This document shows, piece by piece, positions 45,501 through 51,500 of a DNA stretch of 64,000 bases; position 1 is the first letter of the stretch; every line of letters starts with the position of its first letter. A program made the position numbers and the translations under genes. Origin of the DNA: Nannochloropsis salina CCMP1776 (taxonomy: Eukaryota; Sar; Eustigmatophyceae; Eustigmatales; Monodopsidaceae); assembly GCA_004565275.1 (NCBI GenBank), contig SDOX01000158.1:366680-430679 (forward strand). Reading direction: 5' to 3'. The notes beneath the pieces are model-generated. The model did no database searches and was not told the DNA's origin. It saw only the letters and a list, made by a program, of their open reading frames with translations.

Positions 45501-48500
45501 CCTCCCTTTCAAGAGAAGAATTTTCCGACCGAGGGCCGGTTTCAAATGGCGAATAACACCAAGCAAACTCGTGGACGGGACCCCCTCATCAATGCCTCCG
45601 GGACCTGAGGACTCGGTAGCTTTTAGTATCAAGGCGCGGAAACAGCGAAGGCCGTAGCGACGGCAGTCGGCCCGGGCCAGGCGGCGTAGAAACAATTGAC
45701 GCAGAGAGCCCATGTCCCGACACTTGGGGTCGAGCAAGAACTCGACACAGGCCTGAGCAAGGCGGGCTTGGGCATCGCCATCCTCTGGGTTGCTTTCTCC
45801 CAGTCCCTCGGAACCGCCCTCGTGGTTCTTAGCAGGGTGGAGTTGGAGGAGGAAACGTGCCTTGGCAATCAATTCCTCCATAGCCTCCACAAACGCGGGC
45901 TCGACAGGCACTGTCGCTTTCAGTTGCAGCGGCTGCCGCTGCTGTCGTTGCTGCTGCTCGTCCTCTGGTTCTTGTGCCCGTAGATGCCCGTGCTGAAGGC
46001 TCTGACTACCCAAGGAGGGATAAAGGGAAGCATCGTGGCTTCCCGATATCCCCCCCACAGTGCCCACGGACGGGGAGAGGGAAAGCAGAGAGGAGAGGCT
46101 CTCGGTGGGAAGGTGGTTCGGGGGGTCGGACTGGGATGGGATCCCTTGATCGGCTGCAAGGAGAAGGAGTGGGGTGGACGGGTGAATGCCCTGGTCAGAT
46201 TCTGTGCTGGTGCTGCGCATCAAATCAATGCGCGCGGAAGGCGAAAATGTGAGGCGGCCATTGGGCGGGAGGGAGGGCGGGAGGGAGGACGGGAGGGAAG
46301 GTGGAAGGGCATCCAAGCTGGTGCTGGTCGTACGGTTGAAGATGGTTGAAGGTGGCTGGGAGGGAGGTGAGGCGGTAGGAGGGGCCAGCGGTTCGCCTGT
46401 GCCAGGGTGGCGGTTGCTGCGAAACGCGCGTGCTTCCTCACCACTTCCACCGTCCTGATCCCCGACGGCCCTGCTAGCATCGGCACTGTCAGTGCTAGTA
46501 ACAAGCGTCAAAGGCGCAGAATGGCCATACATGCCCACTGTGGTGTGGCTACCGTCCAACGAGGACCCTCCCCGGTGCCCGACCATGACCGTCTCCTCCT
46601 TCCCTTCCTCTGCCGCACCCCCTGCGGCCCCTTTCTCGGCTTTTGCCGCCGTTTCCTCCCGCTCCCGCAGCTCCTGCGCCTGCTTTAAGGTCTGGTGCAT
46701 CCGGACGATTGCCAGCCTCACCTCCTGCATTTTCCTCCCTACCGTCCGACTCAACTCACATCCTTCCCTCCCCTTCCGCCCGACCCCTCTCTCGCTCCCT
46801 CCTTCCAGCCCTTCCTCGTCCAATACCCGCAACGCCTCCCGCCAGAGCCCGGTCGCCTTGCACATGGCCGCGAAGCAATGAATTTCGGCGCTTTCCATCG
46901 CTGGGTAGATCGCAGCCAGCCGGCGAGTGACTCGGCCTTGCCCACGTGGATCAATCCATTTGCTTAGGATGGACCAGGCGGGAGAGGGAGGGTTAGGAGA
47001 GGAAGAAGGCAGGAGAGCGCGGAGGAAGCGGTGGATCTCTTTCTGCTCATGGTGCGGGAGTGGAGAGGAGAGGTGGGCTGGGATCGAGCAGGCTAGGGCA
47101 GAAGAGGGGGAAGGGATGGCAATACACTCATCCTCGTCGGCTCTACTACCCTCTGCAACGGTCACTGACACGGCGGGAGTCAGGGAGGGCAACAAACAGA
47201 GCGGAAGGTCCCCTCTTTCCTTCAAAACCGCAGAATCCTGGTGCGAGGGGAGCCCTGCCTGACCGTCTCGACTGACGAAGGATAAAGGGAGAGGCAAGGC
47301 TCGTTCGTTGTCCTTTTCCCCTTCCCCTCCCGTCACATCCAAACTCCAGTCCCTAATGTCAGACCGTGTCAATGCTGCTCCCAGGGCCGCGTCGCCCTCC
47401 TCGACCTCCCCCTCGTCCAACCCCCCGGCAAACAAGGGGCTTCTCAACCATTTCTCCCACCGTCGTTCAGAGCGGCTGAAACCCGGTCCCGCCACCAAGG
47501 CCGCCGCCCACATGCCCCCAACCGTCGTGAGAATACCCTCCATGTCCAGCAACCAATGCATGTCCAAGGTGCCCATGCTTCCCGCAGGCCGCAAACGCAC
47601 TTGATCGTGGGGCTGGGAAAGGGAGATGGCCGGGAAAAACGCCAGGCCTCCTGAGGGGGCACCCTCCCGCCCGCCCCCCTCTTCTGGAAGCTCGAGGGGA
47701 TAAACAGCCTCGGCGTGGGAACGACCGGGTCCAAAAGCAGTCCGGAGCGCACGACCATTCACAGCAAAAGAAAGCGTTCGATTGGGCAGATCCAAGACCA
47801 CCGTGATGACGTCGCCATCGGCCAGTGGCTTGTGGGGTCGAAGGTTACCCGGAGAGGGAGAAAGAGGACGGGAGAAAGGTGGGCCGTCATCCGAGGCGAC
47901 TTGCTTCCCATGCGCCCACAGGGTCCCGTCGGAGCGCCAGGCCCAGGTGTAGGGCTGGCCCCCGACGTGCGTGGGCGAAGAAGGGAGCGAGGAAATAGGC
48001 GAGGAGACCGTAGATGCCACGACCCCGACAGCTAGCGTGCCTTTCGCGCATTTTTTCACCGCATATTCCCACACGTGCCTTCCGTCCTGCAAACCCCGGC
48101 TGGCCATCGCCGTGACCCATCCCTCCTCATTTTCCTTCGTGACGTGCGTAAAGGTGTTCTCCAACACGTCGACCTGGCCGCCCGAGGACCCTGGATCCAG
48201 ACGCAACCACAGCGGATGCGATGCTTCCGCCGTGCTTCCCCCTCCGCCACCCCCCAGCCCACCTGCCCACCATTCTACCTTCAAGAGGCGCACCTCAATG
48301 CCCGCTCGGTACGAGCACACGCAGGGAAAGACCTCGCCTTCCACGTCCGTGAAAGCCACGCCTTCGTCCACTCCGTTCTTGGAGAAACTCAACGTGTGAG
48401 CATCCAAATCCACTTCCACCCGCAAGATGTCCCCGGGGTGCAGCTTGCTCATGGCGGGGAAGCCCGAGGCTGTTCCATGGTAGAGCTGGCCATTGTACGA

Positions 48501-51500
48501 CCGACGCATCCACATGTTGGGGGAGGACTCGTACGAGGATCCGGGGGAGAGCGGCTTGACGGCCGCCCCAAGGGCGGAGCACTCGTCGTTGGGACTGTCG
48601 CTTTGCAAGAGAAATTCCCAGGCGGCTTTTCCGGAGCGAAAACCTCGGTTTCCCAAGGCGTACTGGTTGGAAGAAGAAGATGACCGGAAGACCTGCCCCT
48701 GCTCCTCCAGAGACACGTCTTCCGAGCACTCCTCCAGGTCAAAACTCGCGCTGCTGCTGTCCCCACCGCTGCTGCCCGTGCTACCTTCGGAAATGTGGGC
48801 GATCGTCCATTCCGTCCGAGCCACGGCACGGGCCTGGGCGCGTATTTGATGGCGAATGGAAACAAGGGAGGGAACAAGGGCAATCACAGACTCCAGCTTC
48901 CCCAACAACTGGATGAGTGGAGGCAGAAGCCGGGCGGGAAGTTTCAGCTGGTCCGGTTGGAGGAGGCAGACGGCAGCTGTCAGGAAGGGAGGGAGGAGCC
49001 GAAAGAGGGTGGGGGAGGAATGGAGGTAGGCCTCGACCGAGGAAGGGGTAAGAACCCCTTGACTCAGGTGTTGCGCGACTTGGTCAAGCAGGGATCGGGC
49101 GGACTGCAAGAGGAGGAGGCCCAGGTGAAGGAGGAGTGTGGAGGAGGATGGATAGTCGGTGACATCGTCGTCAGAAGGGGCGGAAGATGTTGAAGAGGAG
49201 GGACAGAAAGTCAGGCCCTCGCTAGCCGCACTAAGAAGCTGGCGCGTGAAGGCTTCTAGGAAAGCACAGCACACCATAGGCAAGGATTGGGAGGTCTCCA
49301 TGCTGCCCTCCTTTTCTTCTTTCTCTTGTCGACTCGATGGCTCAGCGGGAAGCCTTCGTTTCGTTGGGCTTTCGCTTCTGTGAGTACGTCCGTCGGATGG
49401 TCTGTGGTAGCGACCGCGGCACCAGTCCTCAGCTTCAACCTGCCTTCCTGTGTCCCGTGTGCTACCACGGCCTTTGCCCCCTGCAGCCTTCTCTTTCTGC
49501 AAAATTTCCTCCAATGCTCGGCTTTGCTCCGACTCGACTACCTTCAGGAGAGATGCCAGCAGCGTCTTCGACCCCTCCACGTCCTCCTTCCCTCCTTTCC
49601 TCCCCGCCTCCGGCATCAGGGCTACGACTCCTTCATCGGTGCCAAATTTCCGCAGTAGTCGAATGAGAAAGGTGACTTGGACAGAAGACGGGGTCGAGGA
49701 CATGGAAAATATCGCTGTTGTATGCACATGCAAAAGATGGCACAGCAGGGAACATTTGAGGCTTGTGGTCGGGTAAAAAAGTTCTGTGCCAGCAGCCAAC
49801 GCTTCCGCCGCCGCCTCCCCAATTTGGTGGGCGAAGTCCAAGCCGGGAGACGACGACGGGGGTCCTGCGGACGCCAGCATGAGCCTTTCGAGACAAGCTC
49901 TGAGTGCATGTAGAGACCTCAGCGCACCTGGGTGGGTACAGGAGGAAGAGGAGGGGGAAAACAGAGGCTGACAGAGGGTCTCCGAGGTGGGGATGGTTGA
50001 CCCGCGGCCATTGTGGAGTGAGGTTTGGTTCTCGAGACTATACAGATATCGACCGGACGGTTCCTGCTCCTCTCCCTTCTTCCCGCCCAGCTCCATCCCT
50101 TCCCTTCCTCTCCGTGCGTCCGCATGATGGCTTGGGACCGAGGAGGAAGCACGGGCGGAAGACGGAAAGGAGGGCGAGAACGAGCACAAGGAGGGCTCGG
50201 CGCTCAGATCGATTCCTACGTCGACAGGATCGACATGGGAGGCTACCAAACGTTCCAAATTTGAGCGAAGCAAGCGCAAGACTGCCATCACGATTTTCAA
50301 CCCCTCTGGGTCCGGAGCTGCCCCTTCTGTCAGACCGCTTGCTCGGTTGTGGAGAAGCAAGTTGTGAAGCTGGGTAAAGGTCTCCGCGGTGGGTTCCAAG
50401 CAGTAGGGGACGGTCAAGTCTTGGGGGGCGACCCTCGATATGGCATTTTTGTGGGAACGGTCGGTGGGAAAATCGAGCGAGGGCGGAAGACTGGGCGGGG
50501 AAAGACGTGCGCCCAATGGCCCGTCGTAGAGGCTGGCCAACCCTGCCACTTTTTCCAGAACGGCGGCCATGCACCCGCGTCGAGTGGATAGCAATGCCTG
50601 CTTCTCTTCCTCCTCGCGCCGTCTCCGCGCTGCCATTCCACCTTGGCCCCTTTCCTCCCCGCTCTCCATCTCGTCTTCCTTCTCCACACGCGGCTCACCG
50701 CAAGCCATGCATCCTTCCGCCTGCGATCGGGACACGAAACTACAGGCACTACACACCCACCCATCCCATTCCTGGACCGCCGCCGCCAAATCCCTCTCCG
50801 TGGCCGCCCGTTTCCGGACGTCGTGGTCGAAATGAAACACGCCCACCACCTTCCCGTGCTCCACCCAAGCCTGGAGCCCATGCTGCTGGTCGTGCTGCCA
50901 CGTCCCCACCCAGGCGCCCTCGGATGGAAACTGCGTCAAGCGACCGTACCCATGCCGGCGGCCCCCCACCATCTCCCCTTCCCACCGAGACCTCCCTTGC
51001 CCGTCGGGGCTGACCGTGTGTTTGACCCCGGGCCGAATACCCGGACCTAAACCTTCCACTCCCACCAACCGCACCGCTCGATTCGCGCCATAAAAGGCCA
51101 CGGCCGGGAAAATTTCCCCTGTGACCTCCGTAAAACATACGCCTTGGTCCTTTTCCCCGTTCACGATGTAGCGCAAGGTGTGATGTTCGTGGTCGAGTTC
51201 AATCCGCACCAGGTCCTGCGGGTGGATGCGGGCTTTGGAGGCCCCCACCACTTGAGTCCCGCGCCTGTAGAGGTTCCCATTGTAGCACCGGTACATCCAG
51301 AGGGAGGAGGAGGAGTTGTAAGAGGAAGAGGAGACGGGTTTCACCGCCGCCCCCAGGCAAATGCTTTCGTCGTTGGTGATGTCGTCGGCCACCTGGAAAG
51401 TCCAGGCCCAAGATCCGGAGGCAAAACCGAGGGAGAGGAGGGCGTGGGAGTGCGCGGCGGTTTGACAGCGGACGAGGGTGGGGTCGTCAGGGGGAATGCT